From Spirochaetota bacterium (lineage in GTDB: Bacteria; Spirochaetota; Spirochaetia; Treponematales; Treponemataceae): a DNA stretch of 64,000 nt. Position numbers and translations under genes: made by a program. A model generated the notes under the pieces. It did no database searches. It was not told the DNA's origin and saw only the letters and a program-made list of their open reading frames with translations. The stretch spans positions 62,001 to 126,000 of the forward strand of contig JAEZST010000006.1 of NCBI GenBank assembly GCA_023443865.1, given 5' to 3'. Shown here piece after piece: positions 32,724 through 40,894 of this stretch (position 1 is its first letter; each line of letters starts with the position of its first letter).

Positions 32724-34030
32724 TAAAGACGCGTTTCGCACCCGTTTCCCTTTTTCTTGTCATGTCGATCGCGGCAGCGCACGGCCAAACCGCGCCCGAC
32801 GGGCCGATAACCCTCGAATGGTGCCAGGCGGCGGCCAGAAACAATTATCCGGCGATTTCCAAGCTTTCCCTCATTGATCGATCGGAGAAACTCTCCCTTA
32901 CCGCGGCGAATACCGCCTGGCTTCCCAAAATTACCCTTTCGGGAAAAATCACGGGCCAGTCCGACGCGACGAAGATCGAGCTCGCCCTGCCGGCGCCGCT
33001 CCCCTCCCCCGATTTGCCCCAGGCAGACACCGACCAATACCAAATAGCCGCCGAAATAGCCCAAACCGTTTGGGACGGCGGGCTTACCGCCGCGCGGAAG
33101 AAAGCCGCGCGGGCGGCCTCAGAAGCGGACCGGACCAAGGTAGAAACGACGCTCTACGGCCTGCGCTCCCGGGTTACCGCCGCGTATTTCGGGATACTGA
33201 CCGTGGAATCGCAACTTGAGCAAAACGCGCTGCTCCGGGAGGAACTCGCCGCGAACCGACGACGCGTCGAGGCCTGGGTAACCGGCGGGGTAGCGACCTC
33301 GGGCGATCTCGACGCCGTACGCGTGGAGGAGCTTTCCGCGGAGCAGACGAGAATCAACCTATACTCGGCGCGGCAGTCGCTACTCGCGACCCTTTCCCTG
33401 TTAACCGGATCCCGATTCACGGGGGGCGAACGGTTCTCCCTGCCGGAAACAGCCGCGGAACCCGAGGGAATTCCGACAACGCACGACTGGATAGCCCGGC
33501 CCGAAACGGCCTGGTTTACGGCCCTGGAGCGGGCCAACGATTCGCAGAAAGCGCAATTGCTCGCCCAGGCAATGCCCCGCCTTTCGGCCTTCGCCCAAGC
33601 GGGGTACGGGAAGCCCGGACTGAACGCGCTGGACGACGATCCCTCCGCTTTCTGGATAGCGGGCGTTCGATTCAGTTGGTCCATAGACGGGTTTTGGTCA
33701 CTGCCCTTTACCCTCGCCAAGGTCGACGCCGATTCCGCTTCCATCGAAGCCGACCGGGACGCCTTTTATCGGTCCGTCGAGACGGAAGCGGCCGGGAAGC
33801 GGGCGGAGATAGGCCGGCTTGAGGCCCTGATCGCCGCGGACGCCCGGTTGCTCGAACTTCGCGAGCGCATGAAGGACGCCGCGAAGACGAAGCTCGAAAG
33901 CGGGACCATCGGCACCGTGGACTATCTGCGGGAGATTACCGCCGAGGCCCTCGCTCGGCAGGCTAAGGCCCTGCACGAAACGCAACTGCTCGAGGCGAGA
34001 TTCGCCCTCGGCGATACCCTAAATAAGTGA
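32720..34030 (+). CDS. TolC-family outer-membrane efflux protein
   Basis: A 436-residue outer-membrane channel subunit. The signal peptide ends near AAAHGQ. Two similar halves of long helices and barrel strands follow, with typical stretches YQIAAEIAQTVWDGGLTAAR and ITAEALARQAKALHETQLLE. Such proteins trimerise and connect the periplasmic adaptor to the outside. Its start overlaps the TetR stop and it is followed 7 bp later by the adaptor gene, so the exit duct is produced with its own pump rather than shared. Confidence 0.9.
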   Translation: MIKTRFAPVSLFLVMSIAAAHGQTAPDGPITLEWCQAAARNNYPAISKLSLIDRSEKLSLTAANTAWLPKITLSGKITGQSDATKIELALPAPLPSPDLPQADTDQYQIAAEIAQTVWDGGLTAARKKAARAASEADRTKVETTLYGLRSRVTAAYFGILTVESQLEQNALLREELAANRRRVEAWVTGGVATSGDLDAVRVEELSAEQTRINLYSARQSLLATLSLLTGSRFTGGERFSLPETAAEPEGIPTTHDWIARPETAWFTALERANDSQKAQLLAQAMPRLSAFAQAGYGKPGLNALDDDPSAFWIAGVRFSWSIDGFWSLPFTLAKVDADSASIEADRDAFYRSVETEAAGKRAEIGRLEALIAADARLLELRERMKDAAKTKLESGTIGTVDYLREITAEALARQAKALHETQLLEARFALGDTLNK

Positions 34031-34037
34031 GGTACCC

Positions 34038-35006
34038 ATGAGAAGTATCGCAACAGCCGAAGGAGCCGCCGTACGGAGCCGGTTCCCCGCGCGCCGCTTG
34101 TTCGCCGTCGCGTCCCAGGGGGCGGCATTGGCCCTGTCTTTCTTCCTCGCCGGATGCGCCGCGCGTGAACCCGGTCCGGAAGCCTCGGGTACCTTCGAGA
34201 GTCCCGAAATCATCGTTTCCTCGGAGGCAACCGGACGCATCCTTTCTTTTGACGCGGAAGAGGGCGCGCGGCTCGCCGAGGGGATGGCCGTCGCGAGGAT
34301 CGACTCGGTCCAGCTGGAACTCAAGCGAAAGCAATTGGAGGCCCAGATTCGCGGCGCCGAGAGCCGGAAGCCCGATATCGAGCTTCAGCTCGCGGCCACG
34401 GAACAGCAACTGGCAACGGCGAGGGGGGAGAAGGAGCGGATAGAAAAGCTTTTAAGCGCCGACGCCGCCAGCCGCAAACAGCTGGATGACGCGCAAGCCC
34501 AAATCGCGACCCTGGAACGCCAACTCGCTGCGCAGCGGGAAAGCCTCGACTCCTCGCGCGCCAGCCTCGGCGACGAACAGTCCGCCCTGGGCTTTCAAAT
34601 AGCCCAGCTCGACGACCAGATCGCCCGCTGCGTCGCGAAAAGCCCCGTAGACGGAACGCTCATCGTGAAATACGCCGAGGCGGGAGAGCTCGCGACCCCC
34701 GGGAAGGCGCTCTTCCGCGTGGCGAACCTGGATCGCATGTACCTTCGGGCCTATGTCGACGCCGATATCGTCACCTCGGTGAAACTCGGCTCTGCCGCGA
34801 CGGTCTACGCCGATTACGGAACGAAGGCGGTTCGGGAGTATAGGGGCACCGTCTCCTGGATTTCGGACAAGGCGGAGTTTACGCCTAAAACCGCCCAAAC
34901 GAGAACCGAACGGTCCAACCTCGTGTACGCCGCGAAAATAGCCGTGGATAACGACGGCTTCCTGAAGCTCGGCATGTACGGGGCGGTGAGATTCTCCCAT
35001 GAGTGA
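34038..35006 (+). CDS. HlyD/MacA-family membrane fusion lipoprotein
   Basis: A 322-residue periplasmic adaptor. A basic N terminus and hydrophobic segment (ALALSFFLAGCAAREPG) end in a lipobox. A split biotinyl-lipoyl-like domain surrounds a coiled-coil hairpin of ~110 residues (KQLEAQIRGAESRKPDIELQ onward), and the barrel/membrane-proximal part follows (SPVDGTLIVKYAEAGELATP). This is the YbhG-type adaptor between the ABC exporter and TolC. It overlaps the first ATPase gene by 8 bp. Confidence 0.9.
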   Translation: MRSIATAEGAAVRSRFPARRLFAVASQGAALALSFFLAGCAAREPGPEASGTFESPEIIVSSEATGRILSFDAEEGARLAEGMAVARIDSVQLELKRKQLEAQIRGAESRKPDIELQLAATEQQLATARGEKERIEKLLSADAASRKQLDDAQAQIATLERQLAAQRESLDSSRASLGDEQSALGFQIAQLDDQIARCVAKSPVDGTLIVKYAEAGELATPGKALFRVANLDRMYLRAYVDADIVTSVKLGSAATVYADYGTKAVREYRGTVSWISDKAEFTPKTAQTRTERSNLVYAAKIAVDNDGFLKLGMYGAVRFSHE

Positions 35007-35943
35007 GGCGGCCGTCAGCGCTGAAGGACTGCGTCGGTCTTACGGGTCGGCGCAGGCGCTCAAGGGGGTGGACCTTTCGGTGAACGAGGGCGAGCTTTTC
35101 GGGATTATCGGCCCCGACGGCGCGGGAAAGACCACCCTGTTCCGCATTCTCGTCACGGTACTCCTCGCGGATTCCGGCACCGCCCGGGTAGACGGCCTGG
35201 ACGTGGTCAAGGACTTCAGGGAAATCCGCAGGCGGGTCGGCTACATGCCGGGAAGGTTTTCCCTCTATCAGGACCTCACAGTGGAAGAAAACCTGGAGTT
35301 CTTCGCAACGGTGTTCGGCACGACGATTAAGGAAAACTACGATCTCGTCGCCGATATTTACCGGCAAATCGAGCCCTTCAGGAACCGCAGGGCGGGCGCC
35401 CTTTCGGGGGGAATGAAGCAAAAGCTCGCCCTTTCCTGCGCCCTGATCCATCGGCCCCGGGTACTGTTTCTCGACGAGCCGACCACCGGGGTAGACCCGG
35501 TATCGAGGAAAGAGTTTTGGGACATGCTCGCGCGCCTGAAAGCGACCGGAATGACCGTCCTCGTTTCTACTCCTTACATGGACGAGGCGGCGCGATGCGA
35601 CCGTATCGCCCTGATCCGGGACGGGCGCTTCCTGCAGACGGACGCGCCCGCTTCGGTGATCGCTTCGTACCGGGGCAGCCTTTTCTCGGTGAAGGGTTCC
35701 GATCGGTACCGATTGCTGCGGGCGCTTCGCGGCATTCCCGGGGCACGCTCGGCCTTTCCCTTCGGCGACTCGCATCACCTGAGCTTCGACGAAGAAAACG
35801 TAACGCCGGAGCGCGTTCGCGGGGCCCTGGCGAACGCCGGCTACGGTAACGCGGAGGTGCGGAGGATCGAAGCGAGCGTGGAGGACTGTTTTCTCAACCT
35901 TTCCCTACCCGCCGGGAGCGGCAAGGAGAACGCATGGACGTAA
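34999..35943 (+). CDS. ABC exporter ATPase 1 (YbhF N-half type)
   Basis: A 314-residue nucleotide-binding protein. Walker A GPDGAGKTT is at ~38-46, the signature LSGGMKQKLAL near 135, and Walker B VLFLDEPTTGVDP near 157. The C-terminal ~80 residues hold a regulatory extension usual for drug-exporter ATPases. In E. coli YbhF two such units are fused in one chain; here they are separate overlapping genes. This copy has a complete consensus set. Confidence 0.93.
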   Translation: MSEAAVSAEGLRRSYGSAQALKGVDLSVNEGELFGIIGPDGAGKTTLFRILVTVLLADSGTARVDGLDVVKDFREIRRRVGYMPGRFSLYQDLTVEENLEFFATVFGTTIKENYDLVADIYRQIEPFRNRRAGALSGGMKQKLALSCALIHRPRVLFLDEPTTGVDPVSRKEFWDMLARLKATGMTVLVSTPYMDEAARCDRIALIRDGRFLQTDAPASVIASYRGSLFSVKGSDRYRLLRALRGIPGARSAFPFGDSHHLSFDEENVTPERVRGALANAGYGNAEVRRIEASVEDCFLNLSLPAGSGKENAWT

Positions 35944-36671
35944 TCGAAACAGAGGGCCTCACGAAAAAGTTCGGCGAGTTCACCGCGGTGGACCATATCT
36001 CCTTCAACGTGAGACAAGGGGAAATCTTCGGCTTTCTCGGCGCGAACGGGGCGGGCAAGACTACCGCCATGCGCATGCTCTGCGGCCTGTCCCGCCCGAC
36101 ATCCGGCTCGCTGACCGTGGCGGGAATCGACGTACGGAGGGAAAGCGAGCGCGTCAAAAAGGCCATCGGGTACATGAGCCAGAAATTCGCGCTGTACGAC
36201 GAGCTGACCGTGGCTGAGAACATCAGGCTTTACGGAGGCATATACGGCGTGCGGGAAGGCGAGATATCCGGCCGAACCGACCGGGCGCTTTCCGAGCTGG
36301 GCCTGCTCGGCCACCGGAACGCGCTGGTCGGTTCATTTCCCGCGGGATGGAAGCAAAAGCTCGCCTTTACCGTTGCGACCTTTCACGAGCCGCGCATCGT
36401 GTTCCTGGACGAGCCCACCGGCGGGGTGGACCCGGCGGCAAGGAGACAGTTTTGGGAACTCATATACGCCGCCGCGAACCGGGGCGTGACGGCTTTCGTC
36501 ACGACGCACTACATGGACGAGGCGGAATACTGCGACCGGGTATCCATCATGGTCGACGGCCGGATAGCCGCCCTCGACGCGCCCGAGGCGCTGCGCGAAC
36601 GATTCGGCTGCGATTCCATGGATTCGGTGTTTCATCGGCTGGCGCGGGAAGCCACGCGCGGCGCGGACTAG
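35934..36671 (+). CDS. ABC exporter ATPase 2 (YbhF C-half type) with degenerate signature motif
   Basis: A 245-residue nucleotide-binding protein. Walker A GANGAGKTT and Walker B RIVFLDEPTGGVDP are intact, but the LSGGQ-type signature reads SFPAGWKQKL. Because the signature of one subunit completes the ATP site of the other, the heterodimer should have one standard and one weakened site. This asymmetry is known for several ABC exporters and is inferred here. It overlaps the first ATPase gene by 10 bp, which suggests balanced production of both. Confidence 0.92.
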   Translation: MDVIETEGLTKKFGEFTAVDHISFNVRQGEIFGFLGANGAGKTTAMRMLCGLSRPTSGSLTVAGIDVRRESERVKKAIGYMSQKFALYDELTVAENIRLYGGIYGVREGEISGRTDRALSELGLLGHRNALVGSFPAGWKQKLAFTVATFHEPRIVFLDEPTGGVDPAARRQFWELIYAAANRGVTAFVTTHYMDEAEYCDRVSIMVDGRIAALDAPEALRERFGCDSMDSVFHRLAREATRGAD

Positions 36672-36682
36672 GGGACCATACC

Positions 36683-37789
36683 GTGAAACAGTTTTTAGCC
36701 TTCGCGAAGAAGGAATTCGACCACATCCTCCGGGATACCTGGACTACCGCGATTCTCGTCCTGCTGCCGGTGATCATGCTGATCCTCTTCGGGTACGCCA
36801 TGAATACCGACGTGAAGGACACGCCCTTCGCCGTGATAGACCCCTCCCGGGACGAGGCGACCCGCGCCATCGTGGAATGCCTGGCGGCCAGCGAGTATTT
36901 CGCCCTTGACCGCTACCTTGCCGACGGGGCCGAGGCCGAAAGGGCCTTCCGCGACGGGGAAATCGGCCTTACGGTCGAGTTTTCGGCGAATTTCCGCGAA
37001 TCCATGCTCCGATCCGGCGACGCGCGGATCGCATTGGTCGCCGACGGTTCCGACCCGAACAACGCCATAACCCTGGTCAATTACGCCACGGGAATAGCCG
37101 GCGCATGGCTGAGGGACAATTCGGGAGCCGCCGACATGCCCTACGAAATCGCCGCGGCCACGCGGGCGCTTTATAACCCGGAAATGAAAAGCGCGTATAA
37201 TTTCGTCCCCGGCGTTATGGGCATGGTACTCATGCTCATTTGCGCCATGATGACCTCGATTTCCATTACCCGGGAAAAGGAAACGGGCACCATGGAGGTG
37301 CTCTTGGTATCGCCGGTGAATCCCCTCCTGATCCTGCTCGCGAAAACCGTTCCCTATTTCGCGCTTTCCTGCGTGAACCTCGCGACTATCATCGCCTTCG
37401 CGGTTTTCCTCCTTCGGGTACCGGTGGCGGGAAGCCTCGCCTTGCTCGTTTTCATTTCGCTTCTGTTCATTTTTACGGCCCTCTCCCTCGGTATCCTCAT
37501 TTCCTCCACGGTGAGGCAACAGTTCGTGGCCCTACTGATCTCGGGCATGGGATTGATGATGCCCATCATGATCCTATCGGGGATGATGTTTCCCATCGAG
37601 AATATGCCCATCGCGCTCCAGGCCGTCGCGCAGGCCATACCGGCGAAATGGTATATCTCGGCGACGCGAAAAATCATGATTAAGGGGGCGGGGCTTTCGG
37701 CGATTTGGAAGGAGACCGCCGTGCTCGCGGCCATGGCATGCGCCCTCATGGCAGCGAGTCTCAAACAGTTCAAAACACGACTGGAGTAG
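36683..37789 (+). CDS. ABC-2 type exporter permease (YbhS-like)
   Basis: A 368-residue inner-membrane permease. One helix near 22-42 (WTTAILVLLPVIMLILFGYA), a periplasmic domain of ~150 residues, then five helices including GVMGMVLMLICAMMTSISIT and the motif EKETGTMEVLLVSPV, the standard ABC-2 coupling region. The start is GTG at 36683, set by AGGGGACCATACC; a longer in-frame reading from 36347 overlaps the ATPase gene and is rejected. Pairs with the next gene. Confidence 0.92.
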   Translation: MKQFLAFAKKEFDHILRDTWTTAILVLLPVIMLILFGYAMNTDVKDTPFAVIDPSRDEATRAIVECLAASEYFALDRYLADGAEAERAFRDGEIGLTVEFSANFRESMLRSGDARIALVADGSDPNNAITLVNYATGIAGAWLRDNSGAADMPYEIAAATRALYNPEMKSAYNFVPGVMGMVLMLICAMMTSISITREKETGTMEVLLVSPVNPLLILLAKTVPYFALSCVNLATIIAFAVFLLRVPVAGSLALLVFISLLFIFTALSLGILISSTVRQQFVALLISGMGLMMPIMILSGMMFPIENMPIALQAVAQAIPAKWYISATRKIMIKGAGLSAIWKETAVLAAMACALMAASLKQFKTRLE

Positions 37790-37795
37790 CGTAGC

Positions 37796-38908
37796 ATGCT
37801 GAAATACCTTCTGGAAAAGGAATTCCGCCTCATCCGCCGCAACCCCTTTATGCCGCGGCTTATCATAATGTTCCCGGTCATGGTGATGCTGATTTTGCCG
37901 CTGGCCGCCACGTTCGACGTAAAGAACCTGCGCCTCGCCCTGGTCGATTCCGATAAAAGCGCGGTTTCCCGGGAACTCGCCGAGAAAGCGCTTTCGTCGG
38001 GCTACTTCATACTCGCGCTGAACGCGAAAAGCTACGACGAAGCCCGCTCGGCGGTGGACTCGGGCGACGCCGACGTGATACTGGAAATCCCGGCAGGCTT
38101 CGAGCGCGGCCTAATCGGGGAAAAGGAGGCCGCGGTCATGATATCGGCGAACGGGGTCAACCAAATACGGGCGGGCCTCGGCAGCTCTTACCTTGCCGGA
38201 ATCGCGCGGGACTATGCCTTGACCGTGAGGGCGAGGCGGCTCGCGCCCCTGCCGAACCCCCTAACGCCCTCGTTCGAGACCGTGCCGCGCTATCTTTTCA
38301 ATCCCCGGCTCCGATACACCTACGCCATGATTCCGGCGCTTCTCGTGATGCTTCTCGCCATGCTCTGCGGTTTCCTGCCCGCCTTGAATATCGTCGGGGA
38401 AAAGGAAAAGGGCACCATGGAACAGATGAACGTAACCCCCGTCACCCGGTTTCACTTTATCCTCGCCAAGCTTATCCCGCACTGGGCTATCGGTTTCGTG
38501 GCGCTTACCTCCGCCATGGCCATCGCGCGATTGGCCTACGGTATAGCGCCGGCGGGAAGCATCTTCACGCTGTACGGGTTCGCGGGAATTTTCATGATGG
38601 CCATGTCCGGGTTCGGTCTCGTCATTTCGAATTACGCCAAGACGCTTCAGCAAGCCATGTTCATGATATTCTTTTTCGTGATTACCTGCATTTACCTGAG
38701 CGGCCTCTATACGCCCGTCGCCGGCATGCCGCCCTGGGCCCAGGCGATAAGCCGGTTCAGCCCGCTCCGGTACATGATCGCCGCGCTGCGCTCCGTATAC
38801 CTGAAAGGAAGCGGCTTCGCCGATCTCGCCGGAGAGGCGGCGGCCCTGGCGGCGTTCGCCCTGGTTTTCAACTGCTGGGCGACGCTCAGCTACCGAAAAA
38901 CGGAATGA
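37796..38908 (+). CDS. ABC-2 type exporter permease (YbhR-like)
   Basis: A 370-residue permease of the same layout: helix 1 at ~20-40 (RLIIMFPVMVMLILPLAATF), a periplasmic domain, then five helices from ~180, with EKEKGTMEQMNVTPVTRF as coupling motif. It is homologous to the preceding permease, and the two should form the membrane core of the exporter. It is the last gene of the operon and is followed 18 bp later by a MarC-family gene with its own -10 element. Confidence 0.92.
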   Translation: MLKYLLEKEFRLIRRNPFMPRLIIMFPVMVMLILPLAATFDVKNLRLALVDSDKSAVSRELAEKALSSGYFILALNAKSYDEARSAVDSGDADVILEIPAGFERGLIGEKEAAVMISANGVNQIRAGLGSSYLAGIARDYALTVRARRLAPLPNPLTPSFETVPRYLFNPRLRYTYAMIPALLVMLLAMLCGFLPALNIVGEKEKGTMEQMNVTPVTRFHFILAKLIPHWAIGFVALTSAMAIARLAYGIAPAGSIFTLYGFAGIFMMAMSGFGLVISNYAKTLQQAMFMIFFFVITCIYLSGLYTPVAGMPPWAQAISRFSPLRYMIAALRSVYLKGSGFADLAGEAAALAAFALVFNCWATLSYRKTE

Positions 38909-38913
38909 TGCCC

Positions 38914-38919
38914 TATACT
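38914..38919 (+). promoter_or_regulatory. Putative -10 element of second marC-like gene (leaderless layout)
   Basis: TATACT ends exactly 7 nt before the ATG at 38927. The -35 region (TACCGA at the expected place) is poor, so promoter strength is uncertain. Confidence 0.4.
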
Positions 38920-38926
38920 GGATAGT

Positions 38927-39529
38927 ATGCTGGAAACCATAATCAACCTTTCGCTTTTCTTCATCGCGGTAATCAACCCGGTAAGCAAGATCGCCGTCAT
39001 CGCCGTCCTTCCCGATACGGCGACCTTTAAGGACATCGAAACCATTTCCGTGCGCTCAAGCATCGCCGCCTTCATCATGCTCGTGGTTTTCGCGGTGACG
39101 GGAAGCTTCATCCTCAGCGTGGTCTTTCACGTTCAGCTGTACGCTTTCCAGATAGTGGGCGGCATCGTCGTGTTCTGGTACGGCTTCGCCGCCCTGAGAA
39201 ACGGCGTTTTCTTCGAAGTGGACACCCACAAGAAACTTACCGACCTTTCCATCGTGCCCATCGCGAGCCCCCTCATCGCCGGTCCCGCCACCATTACGGC
39301 GGTCATTAGCATGAGCGCCCAATACGGTGCCCTGGAGGTGGTAATCGCCACCGCGTGTGCCATGCTCGTCAACCTGGGAGCCATGCTCATCGCCCCCATC
39401 ATCGCGAAACCCCTGATCAGGTTCAACCTTCTCGGCGTATTGATCCGTATCATGGGCCTTTTCGTCGCGTCAATCGGCGTGAGCATGGGGCTGTCGGGAA
39501 TCGCGAGCTACGTCTCTACCCTGGGCTAA
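38927..39529 (+). CDS. MarC family integral membrane protein (second copy)
   Basis: A 200-residue inner-membrane protein with six helices. FIAVINPVSKIAVIAVLPD and VPIASPLIAGPATITAVISM are the two conserved repeats of the family. It is clearly diverged from the copy at 8829 but has the same length and promoter layout. It follows the efflux operon and could be read from it as well. Family function is unsettled. Confidence 0.9.
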   Translation: MLETIINLSLFFIAVINPVSKIAVIAVLPDTATFKDIETISVRSSIAAFIMLVVFAVTGSFILSVVFHVQLYAFQIVGGIVVFWYGFAALRNGVFFEVDTHKKLTDLSIVPIASPLIAGPATITAVISMSAQYGALEVVIATACAMLVNLGAMLIAPIIAKPLIRFNLLGVLIRIMGLFVASIGVSMGLSGIASYVSTLG

Positions 39530-39539
39530 AAAGCGCAAA

Positions 39540-39707
39540 CCGCGCCGCGGGGCTTTCGCGGCCGTCCCTGGCCGCTTTCCCTCGCCTTCGCTCGGCGCCC
39601 CGCGGCGTTCGACGCCCTTTGGCGGTTTTGCGGACAACTTTGCCGGTTTCCGGGCACTTTCGGCTTTAAACGTAAAAAAGACACATTTCAGCGGTAGAAG
39701 GGAGTCG
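39540..39707. repeat. 168-bp direct repeat, copy 1 (contains 3' end of tRNA-Gly)
   Basis: It matches 39745-39912 with only four mismatches, in the same orientation, 205 bp apart, with a 37-bp spacer. Its last 18 bp (AGCGGTAGAAGGGAGTCG) duplicate the 3' end of the tRNA-Gly gene, then the match stops. Inside, an 11-bp inverted repeat (CGCCGCGGGGC 39543-39553 / GCCCCGCGGCG 39597-39607) encloses a smaller GCGGCC/GGCCGC hairpin, so the unit would fold. This copy and its spacer fill the largest gene-free stretch of the window (39530-39894). Confidence 0.95.
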
Positions 39708-39744
39708 CCCTGCGCTCGGGCGCTTCCGGCGCCCTCACTCCGGG

Positions 39745-39912
39745 CCGCGCCGCGGGGCTGTCGCGGCCGTCCCTGGCCGCTTTCCCTCGCCTTCGCTCGG
39801 CGCCCCGCGGCGTTCGACGCCCTTTGGCGGTTTTGCGGGCAACTTTGCCGGTTTCCGGGCACTATCGGCTTTAAACGCAAAAAAGACACATTTCAGCGGT
39901 AGAAGGGAGTCG
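39745..39912. repeat. 168-bp direct repeat, copy 2 (runs into the intact tRNA-Gly gene)
   Basis: The second copy of the element; it ends inside the T-arm of tRNA-Gly. The same nested inverted repeats are present. The boundary inside a tRNA 3' end is the place used by many tyrosine integrases, but no integrase gene is visible. Confidence 0.95.
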
Positions 39913-39966
39913 AACCCTCGTCTCCAGCTTGGGAAGCTGGGGTAATAGCCGTTATACGACTACCGC
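39895..39966 (-). tRNA. tRNA-Gly (anticodon CCC)
   Basis: A 72-nt cloverleaf: acceptor GCGGTAG/CTACCGC with U as discriminator (usual for glycine). D-arm region TATAACGGCTATTA; anticodon stem CCAGC/GCTGG around loop TTCCCAA, giving anticodon CCC; T-arm GAGGG-TTCGACT-CCCTT. CCA is not encoded. The stem continues outside the tRNA: AAAGACATATTTCA before and TGAAATGTGTCTTT after are complementary (14 bp, one G-T), and TTTTTT follows on the minus strand. The precursor would therefore form a long hairpin that also looks like a terminator. Confidence 0.95.
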
Positions 39967-40042
39967 TGAAATATGTCTTTACTCGATTATAGTAGCAGTT
40001 TTCGCGCGACATGTAAAGCGGGAATCGGCGGGCGGAGCGCCA

Positions 40043-40072
40043 TTGTCCAGCCATGAAACAATGCGCTATTAT
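40043..40072 (+). promoter_or_regulatory. Putative leaderless promoter of birA
   Basis: TTGTCC (40043-40048), 18 nt, TATTAT (40067-40072), then exactly 7 nt (GCGGGCC) and ATG. No Shine-Dalgarno. Confidence 0.55.
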
Positions 40073-40079
40073 GCGGGCC

Positions 40080-40859
40080 ATGGAATATGAAACCCTTACC
40101 GTAGAGAACCCCTTTGGCGCCCCGGTCCTCCATGTCGCTCAGACCGATTCCACCATGCGCCTCGCGCGGGAACTTTCAGCGGCGGGCTATCCGGACGGCA
40201 CGGTCATCCGGGCCGGCTACCAGAGCGCGGGCAGGGGCCGAATAGACGGGCGAACGTGGGAAGCCGCGGCGGGGGAAAACCTCTTGTGCACGATCCTTCT
40301 CAGGCGCCCTCCGGTACGGGGCTTCACGCTTAGGGTCGGCCTCGCCGTCGCCAAAACGTTTAGCCGCTATTTGCCCCCCGGCGAGGAAGCGAGAATTAAA
40401 TGGCCGAACGACGTGCTCATACGGGGCAAAAAGGTTTCGGGCATTCTGTGCGAGGCCGACGGCGGGACCCTGTACGTGGGGACGGGCTTCAACCTCGCCC
40501 AACGCCGCTTTCCGCCGGAAATTTCCCATAAGGCCGGCTCCCTGGCCAGCCTTTTTCCCGATCGCGAAACGCCCGACCGGGACCGCTTCCTCGAAGCCTA
40601 TCTCGCCGAGCTTCACGAGTCGCTCCGACTCGAAGACTGGCATGACCGCGTCGGCGAATTCCTCCTCTACCGGGGCGAACGCGTCCGCTTCCTGCAGGGA
40701 GACCCGGGGCGACGGGAATGGATCGACGGCACGGTGGAGGGAATCGGCCCCGACGGGGAACTCTTGCTCAAGCCGGAAACCTCAGACGCGCCCGCCTGCT
40801 GCGCCACCGTCCTCCGCCTCTTCTCGGGCGAGATACCCTACCCCGATGCCGCTACTTGA
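40080..40859 (+). CDS. birA: Biotin--[acetyl-CoA-carboxylase] ligase
   Basis: A 259-residue enzyme that activates biotin with ATP and attaches it to carboxylase carrier domains. The catalytic core is plain: TDSTMRLARELSAAG, the biotinyl-AMP loop AGRGRIDGRTWEAA (usually GRGRxGRxW), IKWPNDVLIRGKKVSGILCE and the small SH3-like C-terminal domain. There is no N-terminal winged helix, so it cannot repress biotin genes as the E. coli protein does. The ATG at 40080 (MEYETLTV) is preferred over 40053 because TATTAT lies 7 nt before it. The serS promoter overlaps its end. Confidence 0.93.
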   Translation: MEYETLTVENPFGAPVLHVAQTDSTMRLARELSAAGYPDGTVIRAGYQSAGRGRIDGRTWEAAAGENLLCTILLRRPPVRGFTLRVGLAVAKTFSRYLPPGEEARIKWPNDVLIRGKKVSGILCEADGGTLYVGTGFNLAQRRFPPEISHKAGSLASLFPDRETPDRDRFLEAYLAELHESLRLEDWHDRVGEFLLYRGERVRFLQGDPGRREWIDGTVEGIGPDGELLLKPETSDAPACCATVLRLFSGEIPYPDAAT

Positions 40860-40885
40860 ACACCGCGTGCCCGAAGGGATAGTAT
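40856..40885 (+). promoter_or_regulatory. Putative promoter of serS
   Basis: TTGAAC (40856-40861, overlapping the birA stop), 18 nt, TAGTAT (40880-40885), then 9 nt and ATG. The message would have a leader of only two or three nucleotides or none. No Shine-Dalgarno in GGTCCCATT. Confidence 0.5.
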
Positions 40886-40894
40886 GGTCCCATT

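Noticed and set aside
36347..36682. Upstream extension of the first exporter permease
   Set aside because: It lies inside the preceding ATPase gene; GTG at 36683 with AGGGGA gives the family's normal N terminus.
39470..39889. 139-codon minus-strand frame over the tRNA-flanking repeats
   Set aside because: It is formed by the two repeat copies and overlaps the marC end; its peptide repeats because the DNA does. No ribosome site.
39540..39912. An integrated mobile island at tRNA-Gly
   Set aside because: Only 37 bp lie between the repeats and no integrase or cargo is present; kept as a repeat with an open origin.
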